From assembly GCF_010435915.1 (NCBI RefSeq), contig NZ_JAAFZH010000008.1, positions 124,001 through 188,000 on the forward strand: DNA of 64,000 bases. The letters are read 5' to 3'. The stretch comes from Spirosoma terrae. Lineage in GTDB: Bacteria; Bacteroidota; Bacteroidia; Cytophagales; Spirosomataceae. The translations under genes were made by a program, and so were the position numbers. Every line of letters starts with the position of its first letter. The first letter of the stretch is position 1. This document shows positions 16,915 to 24,522 of the stretch, piece after piece. The notes beneath the pieces were generated by a model. It ran no database searches. It was not told where the DNA came from and worked only from the letters and a program-made list of their open reading frames with translations.

Positions 16915-16957
16915 CACCAAAAAAGCGAGATCGTCTGACGATCTCGCTTTTTTGGTG
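16915..16957. terminator. Bidirectional intrinsic terminator, 19-bp stem
   Basis: Perfect arms 16915-16933 and 16939-16957 with loop tctga and A/T-runs in the stem. It separates the convergent LacI-type and purQ genes. Core sequence shared with the 4903 terminator. Confidence 0.9.
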
Positions 16958-16970
16958 AATGCTACGTTGC

Positions 16971-17657
16971 TTATACTAAAACGGCTTTCAAAATCTGATC
17001 AAGAATCAGTCGGCCGTCGGTGTTACCCAGCAGTGGATCGGCTGCGCGTTCTGGGTGCGGCATCATGCCGAAAACATTTTTGCCTTTATTAGTTACGCCA
17101 GCAATATTTTCCAGACTACCGTTTGGATTGGCAGCATCGGTAATGGCTCCGGTTTCGTCGCAATAACGGAATAGAACCTGACCGTTATCGTTTAGTTCCT
17201 TGAGTGTGTCGGCATCGGCAAAATAACGACCTTCGCCGTGTGCCATCGGAATTTTATAGGCAGGCCGATCGAGCCCGGCTGTCAGAAGGGCGTCCGGCGA
17301 TTGCGGAGTCAGATAAACGTTTTTACAGACGTATTGCTGATTGGCATTACGTAACAAAACGCCCGGCACCAGCCGTGCTTCGGCCAGAATCTGGAAACCG
17401 TTACAAATTCCCATCAGGTAACCACCCCGATTTGCGTGGGCGATCACTTCATTCATGATGGGTGAAAAACGAGCTACGGCTCCTGTGCGCAGATAATCGC
17501 CGTACGAAAAACCACCTGGGAGCATAATGAAGTCGCAGCCTTGTAGATCGTGATCTTTATGCCAGAGCTTAACAACTTCCTGACCCATTAATTCCAGCGT
17601 ATCAACGGCATCCTGATCGCAGTTAGAGCCGGGAAAAACAACAACGCCAAATTTCAT
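16971..17657 (-). CDS. purQ: Phosphoribosylformylglycinamidine synthase, glutaminase subunit
   Basis: 228 residues from ATG at 17657; the frame runs to 17717 but MKFGVVVFPGSNCDQD is the conserved PurQ N-terminus. A class I glutamine amidotransferase: nucleophile C85 in GICNGFQ, with the His-Glu pair in MPHPER. It supplies ammonia to PurL for conversion of FGAR to FGAM in purine synthesis. Stand-alone PurQ is the small-subunit form used with small PurL and PurS. No other pur gene is in the window. Confidence 0.95.
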   Translation of the reverse strand: MKFGVVVFPGSNCDQDAVDTLELMGQEVVKLWHKDHDLQGCDFIMLPGGFSYGDYLRTGAVARFSPIMNEVIAHANRGGYLMGICNGFQILAEARLVPGVLLRNANQQYVCKNVYLTPQSPDALLTAGLDRPAYKIPMAHGEGRYFADADTLKELNDNGQVLFRYCDETGAITDAANPNGSLENIAGVTNKGKNVFGMMPHPERAADPLLGNTDGRLILDQILKAVLV

Positions 17658-17743
17658 AGCGATTGACAGAGCGAAAGAGTGATGAAGCGAAAGAATAGCT
17701 GTGAGCTGTGCCTGCATTCCTGCGTAAGCGCTTTCGCTTTTTA

Positions 17744-17751
17744 CAAAGGTA
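17744..17751 (-). promoter_or_regulatory. purQ: -7 element for purQ
   Basis: On the minus strand this reads TACCTTTG, matching TAnnTTTG, about 85 bases before the purQ start. No TTTG box is seen upstream at the right spacing. Confidence 0.35.
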
Positions 17752-17757
17752 CGAACT

Positions 17758-18687
17758 TTACTTTACTTCCACGGACTTTCCGGTACTAGATACCGCTTTC
17801 CCTTTATCGAAAGCCAGATCAATACGTCCCAGATTGATTCCGGCAAAGCCCACCTGATTGATCCAGACTGGTTGACCATCGAGATTATTGACTGCTACCG
17901 GTGCGTCAAGAAACGTGTGGGTATGCCCGCCAATAATTAGATCGATGTTACGTGTCTTGGCCGCTAATACGTTGTCGGAAACGATTGGCTCCGTGTATTT
18001 AAAGCCTAAGTGCGACAGGCAAATTACGTAGTCACATTTTTTGTCGATACGTAGCTTGGCCGCTATGTCGTTTCCGATCTCTATCGGGTCCAGATACTTG
18101 GTCTCTTTATAGGCAGCTCTTGGAATTAAGCCTTCTGGTTGAATACCTAAGCCAAAAACTCCGATGCGCACACCGCCTTTTTCAAAGAGCTTGAACGGTA
18201 TTGTCCGGCCGTCCATAACTGTATTTTTGAAGTCATAGTTGGCGATCAGGATCGGGAAGCTCGCTTTGCCAAACTGAGTAACCATATTATCGATGCCGCC
18301 ATCAAAATCATGATTGCCCAGTGTTCCCGCATCGTAGCCCAACCGATTCATGGCCAGGATTTCAGGTTCGCCTTTGTAAAGGTTGAAATAGGGAGTGCCC
18401 TGAAAAATATCGCCAGCATCGAATAGCAATACGTTCGCTTGCTCCTGTCTGATTGTCTGAATAAGTGTAGCACGGCGGGCTACTCCGCCTTTTCCGGCGT
18501 TCCGACTGCCATCCATCGGGAAGGGGTCTAAACGGCTATGTACGTCGTTGGTATGCAGTATGGTTACGGACGTTGTTTTAGGTCCTTGTTGGACAGCGGC
18601 TAGTACATCTGGAGTTACCGAACCGACAACCGCTGCGGTACCGAGAAATTTTAGAAATTGTCGTCTATTCGATGCTAATACGTCCAT
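17758..18687 (-). CDS. 5'-nucleotidase/UshA-type metallophosphoesterase domain, Tat-exported
   Basis: 309 residues from ATG at 18687 (M-D-V-L-A-S-N-R-R-Q-F-L-K-F-L-G), which gives a twin-arginine signal; the frame extends 18 codons further upstream without family similarity. The catalytic domain carries the dimetal motifs: D48 and H50 in H-T-N-D-V-H, D90 in LLFDAGDIFQG, N125-H126 in GNHDFDGG, and GGHTHTF. This is only the N-terminal half of an UshA-like enzyme; the C-terminal substrate domain is encoded by the upstream gene, which overlaps by 23 bp. Predicted periplasmic hydrolysis of nucleotides or UDP-sugars. Confidence 0.85.
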   Translation of the reverse strand: MDVLASNRRQFLKFLGTAAVVGSVTPDVLAAVQQGPKTTSVTILHTNDVHSRLDPFPMDGSRNAGKGGVARRATLIQTIRQEQANVLLFDAGDIFQGTPYFNLYKGEPEILAMNRLGYDAGTLGNHDFDGGIDNMVTQFGKASFPILIANYDFKNTVMDGRTIPFKLFEKGGVRIGVFGLGIQPEGLIPRAAYKETKYLDPIEIGNDIAAKLRIDKKCDYVICLSHLGFKYTEPIVSDNVLAAKTRNIDLIIGGHTHTFLDAPVAVNNLDGQPVWINQVGFAGINLGRIDLAFDKGKAVSSTGKSVEVK

Positions 18688-19405
18688 CAGATACAGGGTT
18701 AATAGGTTGGCCGGTTTTTCCCACTTGTCGGAAATAATCAATCAGTGCATCACGCATCAGATAGTTGATGTTCTCGTTTCGGACGGGATTTTTCAGAAAA
18801 CCGGCGTCATCGCCACCATTGGCAACATAGTCGCTAAGAAGAACGGTATAGGTTTCGTTAGGCTTGAGTGTACGTCCGTTGGTAAACGTTACGTCCTGCA
18901 CAGCGCCATTATGAATTTTAGCCCGCAGACCACCCATAACCAGTTCATTTTTCTGGGCAAAATGATTCATCAATTCCTGTAGCATCGCACCAGTAACGGT
19001 TAATACAATTAGCTGGTTATCAAAAGGCATGACTTCGAAAATTGACCCTGTTGTAATAGTACCTTCGGGTAAGTTACTACGTATGCCGCCGTAGTTGAGG
19101 TGCGAGCAATCGATGGGTTTGCCGTACTTCTCGCTACCTTGTTTCAGAAGGGCATCGGTCAGCAAATCGTTCAGAGGAGCGTCGGGTTTACCTTTTTCAA
19201 TACGTCCGGTTGAACGGGCCAGTACCTCGTTCATACTTTTGTCGAGCCCCTGCCGATAGGGTTTCAAAAAGTTAGCCATGCTACTATCGGTAGTAGCGGT
19301 CAGCGAATCGACCCCAATTCGATTGGACGTACGGTTTGTCAGATGATAGCCAGGGTTACAGGCCGACAATGTAGCCAGGGCCAGTAACAGAAGGTATTTT
19401 TTCAT
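18665..19405 (-). CDS. Lipoprotein with 5'-nucleotidase C-terminal domain
   Basis: 246 residues from ATG at 19405, where a lipoprotein signal begins (M-K-K-Y-L-L-L-L-A-L-A-T-L-S-A-C, C16). The mature part matches the substrate-binding C-terminal domain of UshA-type nucleotidases: NYGGIRSNLPEG, IFEVMPFDNQLIVL, YTVLLSDYVANGGD. It lacks the metal-binding domain, supplied by the next gene downstream. The two overlap by 23 bp, so they are translated together and probably assemble into one periplasmic enzyme. Confidence 0.85.
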   Translation of the reverse strand: MKKYLLLLALATLSACNPGYHLTNRTSNRIGVDSLTATTDSSMANFLKPYRQGLDKSMNEVLARSTGRIEKGKPDAPLNDLLTDALLKQGSEKYGKPIDCSHLNYGGIRSNLPEGTITTGSIFEVMPFDNQLIVLTVTGAMLQELMNHFAQKNELVMGGLRAKIHNGAVQDVTFTNGRTLKPNETYTVLLSDYVANGGDDAGFLKNPVRNENINYLMRDALIDYFRQVGKTGQPINPVSDGRISIE

Positions 19406-19487
19406 AATATCCGCAAGTTCGCAAACTCTGGGCAATGGTGCGTTAATAAAACGTTATAAACCATTTCACTACGTTGTTTGCTACGTA

Positions 19488-20633
19488 CTAGAATCCGCTA
19501 GTGGATAAGGGGAGCACCGTGCGATCAGGTTTGTAAGAAACTTTCCGGATGCGCCCAAAGCCACCTAATCCAATTTGTAGATTCAGTAAGCCGCCTGACA
19601 GTGGATCGGCTCCTACAAGCGGGCTGAACGATAGCTTAGTGCGAACAAACCAAAAGCTATCGTGCGATAAATCAGCTTTCTCCGTATTATCGCCGAGCTT
19701 ATAATCGACAATGAGCCCTACTGTGGGGGCATGATTAATTAATGACAACCCTTTGTAACGCTCGTCGAAGCGATCACGGGGCGACAAATCGAGTAAACGA
19801 TAACCGACGTATGGAATTATGCGGTAGCGTGGTGAGTCATAAAGCCAATGACCAACACCTATTTCAAGCATGCCCGGCTTAACCCGCATGCCGTCTTCCC
19901 AGGACTGGCCTTGATGAGTAAACGTTTGGGTAATCTGAGCATTAAAGTCGGTTGGCTGTACGAGCAGCATGGTTCTCCGAAGTGCGATTTCAATGCCCAT
20001 TGACAGACCAACGGGTGGACTCAGGGTTTGATATAAAGAACCCGTGGGTAAGGCACCACCTCCTCCAAAAAAGACACCAAAGCCGACTTTAGACGAATGG
20101 TACGTAGTGACCAGATCCGGGATTTCATAGAGCCGCTGTATGACCTGCTTTTGCCAGGTTTGTAGGATCTGAACATCGTCGCCCCCGCCGGTTTCGCTGC
20201 GAAAGCGATTGACTTCAGACCCTAGCTCAGAGTTGGTCAAATACTCTATCTGTTTGGCCTGTTCCTTAAAATGTCGACCGGCCTTTAGGGCAATCAGTTT
20301 GGCCTTCATCTGGCGGGCGTGAATTTCGACGAGGTCGAACAGAACCTGATTGTAAGCTAACGTCCGTTCGTTTTTTGCCGTTTCTGATATCCACGACAAA
20401 TTGCGAAACATCAGGCAGTAGGCATCAATGGCGGGTTCGCTCCAAAGCGATGTGGGCCGAACTTCGTAGTTCAATTGGTAATGAAAATCGGAGCCTCCCA
20501 GACCCGCATGGGTTGGTGATCGAAAATCAGAAAGTTGTAGCCGTCGTGTTGCGCTCCAGTGTAGTGTATCGATCGTCGCCTGTGCCGATGTAAGCAGAGG
20601 AGATAGCAGCAATACGTAGAGCAAACGGTTCAT
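19488..20633 (-). CDS. Exported protein of unknown function, DUF922-like N-terminal region
   Basis: 381 residues from ATG at 20633 (MNRLLYVLLLSPLLTSAQA is a clean signal peptide); the frame runs 39 codons further upstream without sense. Residues ~20-170 begin W-S-A-T-R-R-L-Q-L-S-D-F, resembling DUF922 proteins, but the HExxH-like zinc site expected at YNQVLFDLVEIHA lacks its first His and Glu, so peptidase activity is unlikely. The C-terminal ~200 residues are beta-rich with alternating aromatic residues and glycines, reminiscent of a small outer-membrane barrel. Function unknown. Confidence 0.6.
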   Translation of the reverse strand: MNRLLYVLLLSPLLTSAQATIDTLHWSATRRLQLSDFRSPTHAGLGGSDFHYQLNYEVRPTSLWSEPAIDAYCLMFRNLSWISETAKNERTLAYNQVLFDLVEIHARQMKAKLIALKAGRHFKEQAKQIEYLTNSELGSEVNRFRSETGGGDDVQILQTWQKQVIQRLYEIPDLVTTYHSSKVGFGVFFGGGGALPTGSLYQTLSPPVGLSMGIEIALRRTMLLVQPTDFNAQITQTFTHQGQSWEDGMRVKPGMLEIGVGHWLYDSPRYRIIPYVGYRLLDLSPRDRFDERYKGLSLINHAPTVGLIVDYKLGDNTEKADLSHDSFWFVRTKLSFSPLVGADPLSGGLLNLQIGLGGFGRIRKVSYKPDRTVLPLSTSGF

Positions 20634-20719
20634 AGTCAAGTAAATAAAGGTAGAATATAAAGGTGCAAATAAGCGTCTTTTATTAAGACTGTCAACTAGA
20701 ATACAAACCAATTTTACGC

Positions 20720-20759
20720 AAAAAAGGCGTGGCTTCGTTGCAGAAGTCACGCCTTTTTT
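20720..20759 (-). terminator. Intrinsic terminator of ahcY
   Basis: Arms 20720-20735 and 20744-20759 (16 bp, one G-T pair) with an 8-base loop; the minus-strand reading ends in a T-run. It is 68 bases past the ahcY stop. Confidence 0.85.
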
Positions 20760-20826
20760 ATGAACGGAGATAAGACAATAAACTAACGGAGTAAGGCGGG
20801 TTAGTTTAGGCTATCTCCCGAATGGC

Positions 20827-22137
20827 CTAGTAGCGGTACATTTCCGATTTAAACGGACCATCTACTGCAACGCCGATATAGTCAGCCTGCTCTTGCTCGA
20901 GTGGTTCTAGCTTTGCACCAACGTGAGCTAGGTGAAGAGCGGCTACTTTCTCATCAAGTTTCTTCGGCAGAACATATACTTTGTTTTCGTATTTGTCTGA
21001 GTTTGCCCAAAGCTCCAATTGAGCCAGTGTCTGGTTTGAGAACGAGCAGGACATCACGAAACTTGGGTGTCCCATAGCGCAACCTAAGTTTACCAGACGA
21101 CCTTCGGCCAGGATAATAATTTCCTTGCCGTCAACTTCATACATGTCAACCTGTGGCTTGATCTGGCTCTTGGCATGACCGTAGTTTGCATTTAACCAGG
21201 CCATATCGATTTCGTTGTCGAAGTGACCAATGTTACAAACAACGGCCTTATCTTTCATGGCTTTGAAATGGCGACCTTTAATGATATTGACGTTGCCCGT
21301 TGCCGTTACGAAAATCTGAGCGCGCGTAGCCGCTTCGTCCATCGTAATCACTTCGTAACCGTCCATCGCAGCCTGCAGCGCACAGATTGGGTCAATCTCG
21401 GTAACCAGTACGCGGCAACCAGCACCACGTAGCGATTCGGCTGAACCTTTACCTACGTCGCCATAACCGGCTACAACAGCAACTTTACCAGCCAGCATTA
21501 AGTCAGTTGCCCGGCGAATAGCATCAACCAGCGACTCGCGGCAACCGTATTTGTTATCGAATTTCGACTTCGTTACGGAGTCGTTTACGTTGATCGATGG
21601 GAGATGCAACGTACCGTTTTTCATCCGCTCATACAGGCGGTGAACACCAGTCGTCGTTTCTTCCGACAGTCCTTTGATACCCTGAATCAACTCAGGATAC
21701 ACATCGAAAACCATATTGGTCAGGTCGCCACCATCGTCAAGAATCATGTTCAATGGCTGACGTTCTTCACCAAAGAAAAGAGTCTGTTCGATACACCAGT
21801 TAAACTCTTCTTCGTTCATGCCTTTCCACGCATAAACTGGAATACCAGCCGCAGCAATGGCAGCCGCAGCATGATCCTGCGTGGAGAAAATATTACACGA
21901 CGACCAGGTTACATCGGCACCTAGCTCAACTAAGGTTTCGATGAGAACTGCCGTTTGGATGGTCATGTGCAGGCAGCCGGCAATGCGAGCGCCTTTCAGC
22001 GGTTGCGACGGGCCGAATTCAGCACGAAGCGCCATTAAACCTGGCATTTCAGCTTCGGCCAGTTTGATTTCTTTACGGCCCCACTCGGCCAGGGCGATGT
22101 CCTTAACTTTGTAAGGGACGTACGTGGAAGTTTGCAT
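20827..22137 (-). CDS. ahcY: Adenosylhomocysteinase
   Basis: 436 residues, cytoplasmic, hydrolyses S-adenosylhomocysteine to adenosine and homocysteine with bound NAD. Family marks: [56 protein letters not shown], the Rossmann motif [18 protein letters not shown], and the C-terminal E-Q-A-D-Y-I-G-V with final YRY. Length and C-terminal tail agree with the bacterial enzyme. A leader hairpin precedes the start. Confidence 0.97.
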   Translation of the reverse strand: MQTSTYVPYKVKDIALAEWGRKEIKLAEAEMPGLMALRAEFGPSQPLKGARIAGCLHMTIQTAVLIETLVELGADVTWSSCNIFSTQDHAAAAIAAAGIPVYAWKGMNEEEFNWCIEQTLFFGEERQPLNMILDDGGDLTNMVFDVYPELIQGIKGLSEETTTGVHRLYERMKNGTLHLPSINVNDSVTKSKFDNKYGCRESLVDAIRRATDLMLAGKVAVVAGYGDVGKGSAESLRGAGCRVLVTEIDPICALQAAMDGYEVITMDEAATRAQIFVTATGNVNIIKGRHFKAMKDKAVVCNIGHFDNEIDMAWLNANYGHAKSQIKPQVDMYEVDGKEIIILAEGRLVNLGCAMGHPSFVMSCSFSNQTLAQLELWANSDKYENKVYVLPKKLDEKVAALHLAHVGAKLEPLEQEQADYIGVAVDGPFKSEMYRY

Positions 22138-22153
22138 ACTGCTTTAGTAAAGT

Positions 22154-22195
22154 ACAAAAGGCGCTTATAAGTCTGTAAGATTTAACGCCTTTTGT
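22154..22195 (-). promoter_or_regulatory. Leader hairpin upstream of ahcY
   Basis: ACAAAAGGCG (22154-22163) pairs with CGCCTTTTGT (22186-22195) around a 22-base loop. It lies between the proposed promoter and the ahcY start. I could not match it to a known SAH or SAM riboswitch. It might attenuate or protect the 5' end. Confidence 0.45.
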
Positions 22196-22215
22196 GTTGA
22201 ATTCTTAGCAAAATG

Positions 22216-22223
22216 CAAAAATA
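22216..22223 (-). promoter_or_regulatory. ahcY: -7 element for ahcY
   Basis: The minus strand reads TATTTTTG, matching TAnnTTTG, about 80 bases before the start codon. No good -33 box is seen. Confidence 0.35.
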
Positions 22224-22386
22224 AGCATCGCTTCTGAGAATCCCTATTGGAGTCGAAATACTTTAGTTTCTGGTTGTTGTGGCTTTCAGGTAAATGTTAT
22301 ATTGAAGAAACGAATTTGTTGTTCTGTAATCGTAATGCTTGTGTCAGATTGACTACCTGACTTATTGTACACTAATTGCTATGGGT

Positions 22387-23238
22387 TTAACAGATACCTG
22401 GTTGTGCCTTGAAGATGCGGTTGAACTCCAAAACAACGCGAATATTCTGACTATTAAACGTTAAGGCTTCTGCTTTTATCCAGATGAGATGTTTGCATCG
22501 GAAACGCAACTTCTGAAAATAATGATCAATAGACTGGAAGCTAACTTCTATGCCATATCTGTCGTCTAGCCAATTTTTGAAATCGTGAATGGTACCCAGC
22601 TGATGGGTCAGTAATGATGTCTGAATTGCCTGCGATATATACGAGATATAGTCTTTTTCCGAAGTCAAACAATTAGGATAAGGAGTTATTGCTTGAATTG
22701 CACTATTTAATTTTATTAATCTAAAACCAAGCCGAATGCTAATCATTTGGTTAATAATCCAGCGTTCGTACGAGGTATATTTTGGCACGCCAAACGCTCG
22801 TTGTTCGAGCAGAATTAAATCCATTCGCTGGCTATTGGTTGGTGTATTAAAAACGGCAACAGGTGTATCAAGCTGTGAAGAATGGGATAAAAAAAATCGG
22901 ATAAGCTCATACCATTGTTCGGGCTTTACGGTCACGCTTTGTGATACATCAATACGATGATGTAGAACGGAACAGTCTGGATTGGTAGACAGCGTGTGAA
23001 ATTCCCGAATAACTTCCTCGTAGTTTTTCCCGTTTAGTTTTTGACGATAAAATACAGGCGTCTCTTCAAAATCAGCCAATCCATCGCCACACACTGATTT
23101 TACCATTCTTCGCAACTGACTCATTTTGACCTTGGGCTTCAACGAATAAGTCTTAATGACGACAGGCGTTGCCGTCTCATCATTTATTTTCTTGCAAAAG
23201 GATAGTGGCCCTGCAGGACCTGTTTCTAGTTTATTCAT
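22387..23238 (-). CDS. Hypothetical protein, no recognised family
   Basis: 283 residues, no signal peptide or membrane segment. It is rich in Ile, Lys, Arg and aromatic residues and lower in GC than the neighbouring housekeeping genes. The C-terminal region (~205-283) with DYISYISQAIQTSLL, DFKNWLDDRYGIEVSFQSIDHYFQKLRF and IRVVLEFNR could contain a helix-turn-helix of the site-specific type, but this is a guess. Followed upstream by another orphan gene (23406) on the same strand. I do not recognise it. Confidence 0.5.
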   Translation of the reverse strand: MNKLETGPAGPLSFCKKINDETATPVVIKTYSLKPKVKMSQLRRMVKSVCGDGLADFEETPVFYRQKLNGKNYEEVIREFHTLSTNPDCSVLHHRIDVSQSVTVKPEQWYELIRFFLSHSSQLDTPVAVFNTPTNSQRMDLILLEQRAFGVPKYTSYERWIINQMISIRLGFRLIKLNSAIQAITPYPNCLTSEKDYISYISQAIQTSLLTHQLGTIHDFKNWLDDRYGIEVSFQSIDHYFQKLRFRCKHLIWIKAEALTFNSQNIRVVLEFNRIFKAQPGIC

Positions 23239-23405
23239 TAGGATAGAAGGTTGAACAGGCGTGTTTGTGATCTTAAAATATTCTCAGTGCGTCTGCCCAA
23301 GATGATTAATGGTATTGACTCCCTAATCGCCTGCGTGGAATTGTGGACTGTATTGAGTTGAATATTAAGGGCAGAAGTTCGAGAAAAAGCTTCAATCAGA
23401 CAGAT

Positions 23406-23813
23406 TTATTGGTATTGTCTTAAGCCTTCTGAAAGCTGACGTATTTGTTCAATTGTCCAATCATTACGGGCTCGGCTCCGTAGTTTTAGATCTGTTAGCT
23501 GACATAGTTTTAACAGTCGACAACGGGGCTTTTTGTCAAGTTCGTCGACCAACTGCTGGAACTGAAGCAAGCAACGTTCTGCTTTTTCTCCTATTGGGTA
23601 GGGTAGGCTGTAATGAGCGGCTAACGCTTTTATTTCGGCAACTTTCCACTTTGTGGGCTGATTTAGGCGATTTCGTATGCTAAGTTCATTTAGCTTAATT
23701 ACCTCCCCCAACTGTTGCCTGGTTTCCTTGGATTGGGATAGCTGCCGCATGACTGCATGATAAAGATTTAGAAAAGACTGTAGGCCAGCGAGTATACATG
23801 GAATCGACTTCAT
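23406..23813 (-). CDS. Small protein with two repeated HTH-like segments
   Basis: 135 residues, basic, no signal peptide. The two halves are similar: L-x-x-V-I-K-L-N-E-L-S-I-R-N-R-L around residues 36-51 followed by WKVAEIKALAAHYSLP, and L-L-K-L-C-Q-L-T-D-L-K-L-R-S-R-A at ~100-114 followed by WTIEQIRQLSEGL. The pattern (short helix, turn, helix, then W-x-(I/V)-x-x-I-(R/K)-x-L) resembles XRE/phage-repressor folds. So this may be a DNA-binding protein built from two tandem domains. Identity of the family is not known to me. Confidence 0.5.
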   Translation of the reverse strand: MKSIPCILAGLQSFLNLYHAVMRQLSQSKETRQQLGEVIKLNELSIRNRLNQPTKWKVAEIKALAAHYSLPYPIGEKAERCLLQFQQLVDELDKKPRCRLLKLCQLTDLKLRSRARNDWTIEQIRQLSEGLRQYQ

Positions 23814-24030
23814 TGATTAGATTTTTATGATTATTGTAGCCTCATTGTGGCATAATCGAATTCGTTAATTCAGTTGATTGGTAACTCTAATTAAATTGAC
23901 TACATCTGCTCATAAAACAGCACAGTAGGACTGGATTAGCTATCAGTCATTTTTTATGAAAATGAGTTCTTAGTTTGTGAAATAGACTTGTTCTGCATCC
24001 ATAAAAGATAATTTTAATTCAATCAATTTG

Positions 24031-24084
24031 CCTTTTATGGAGACAAATCTAAAGCCGATTTCGGGTATGAATGAGAGTAAGTGA
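24031..24084 (+). pseudogene. Remnant leader and start codon of a lost paralogue
   Basis: CCTTTTATGGAGACAAAT (24031-24048) is an exact, inverted copy of the leader and first codons (M-E-T-N) of the large exported protein at 27471-27454, and the bases before it are also alike. Here the frame ends after 15 codons (stop 24082-24084). It looks like the leftover 5' end of a duplicated, deleted gene. Confidence 0.4.
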
Positions 24085-24239
24085 ATGAACTTCAATGCTG
24101 ATTAAGTCAATTCGCCAAAAAACTTTTGTGTGCTATTTTTGACATGTATTTGTGGTCAACAGCCTGCGCTGATCTGGCTGTTGGAATAAGAAGGCAGATG
24201 TTTATTATAAGGGTACATCAACGCACCAAGTATATATCT

Positions 24240-24290
24240 ACACTATAGGACCCGATAAATGCATCACATATTTATCGGGTCCTATAGTGT
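24240..24290. repeat. Perfect 21-bp inverted repeat
   Basis: Arms 24240-24260 and 24270-24290 with a 9-base loop (gcatcacat). No T-run follows on either strand. Confidence 0.8.
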
Positions 24291-24355
24291 CAGAAGTGAT
24301 AAATCCATAGAATCGCGATACTGGATTGCAATGATCGATTGAATTTTATGGCGTA

Positions 24356-24420
24356 AAAAAAACTGGGCATTTTTGTCAGAATAGCTGCATAAAACACAGC
24401 TATTCTGACAAAAATGCCCA
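24356..24420 (-). terminator. Strong intrinsic terminator, 24-bp stem
   Basis: Arms 24364-24387 and 24397-24420 pair perfectly around cataaaaca. On the minus strand the stem is followed by a run of eight T (plus-strand A-run at 24355-24362). It should end the transcript of the 24523-27465 gene. Confidence 0.85.
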
Positions 24421-24483
24421 ATGTCGTAGTATACTATTTTCCGCTACCAGCAAGGGGTAGCTTCTATAGTTAACTGTTTTTAT

Positions 24484-24513
24484 ATCCTCATCGCCAGTAC
24501 TGGCGATGAGGAT
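24484..24513. repeat. 30-bp perfect palindrome after the exported repeat protein
   Basis: The 30 bases are self-complementary (13-bp stem with a GTAC tip), 10 bases past the stop codon of the minus-strand gene. There is no T-run on the minus strand. Together with the 24356 terminator it may form a tandem 3' end structure. Confidence 0.75.
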
Positions 24514-24522
24514 GGCTGGGTA

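Larger units (their letters stand above)
23814..24522. other. 709-bp gene-poor region with three long hairpins
   Basis: AT-rich and without a convincing coding gene. It holds the orphan start at 24037, hairpins at 24240-24290 and 24484-24513 and a strong minus-strand terminator at 24356-24420. The left 200 bases are the likely promoter region of the 23813 gene. Confidence 0.7.

Noticed and set aside
22138..22386. SAH or SAM riboswitch before ahcY
   Set aside because: No match that I can identify to the conserved cores; only a simple stem is present.
23814..24522. Insertion sequence or transposon in the hairpin region
   Set aside because: No transposase, no terminal inverted repeats flanked by target duplication; hairpins are independent.
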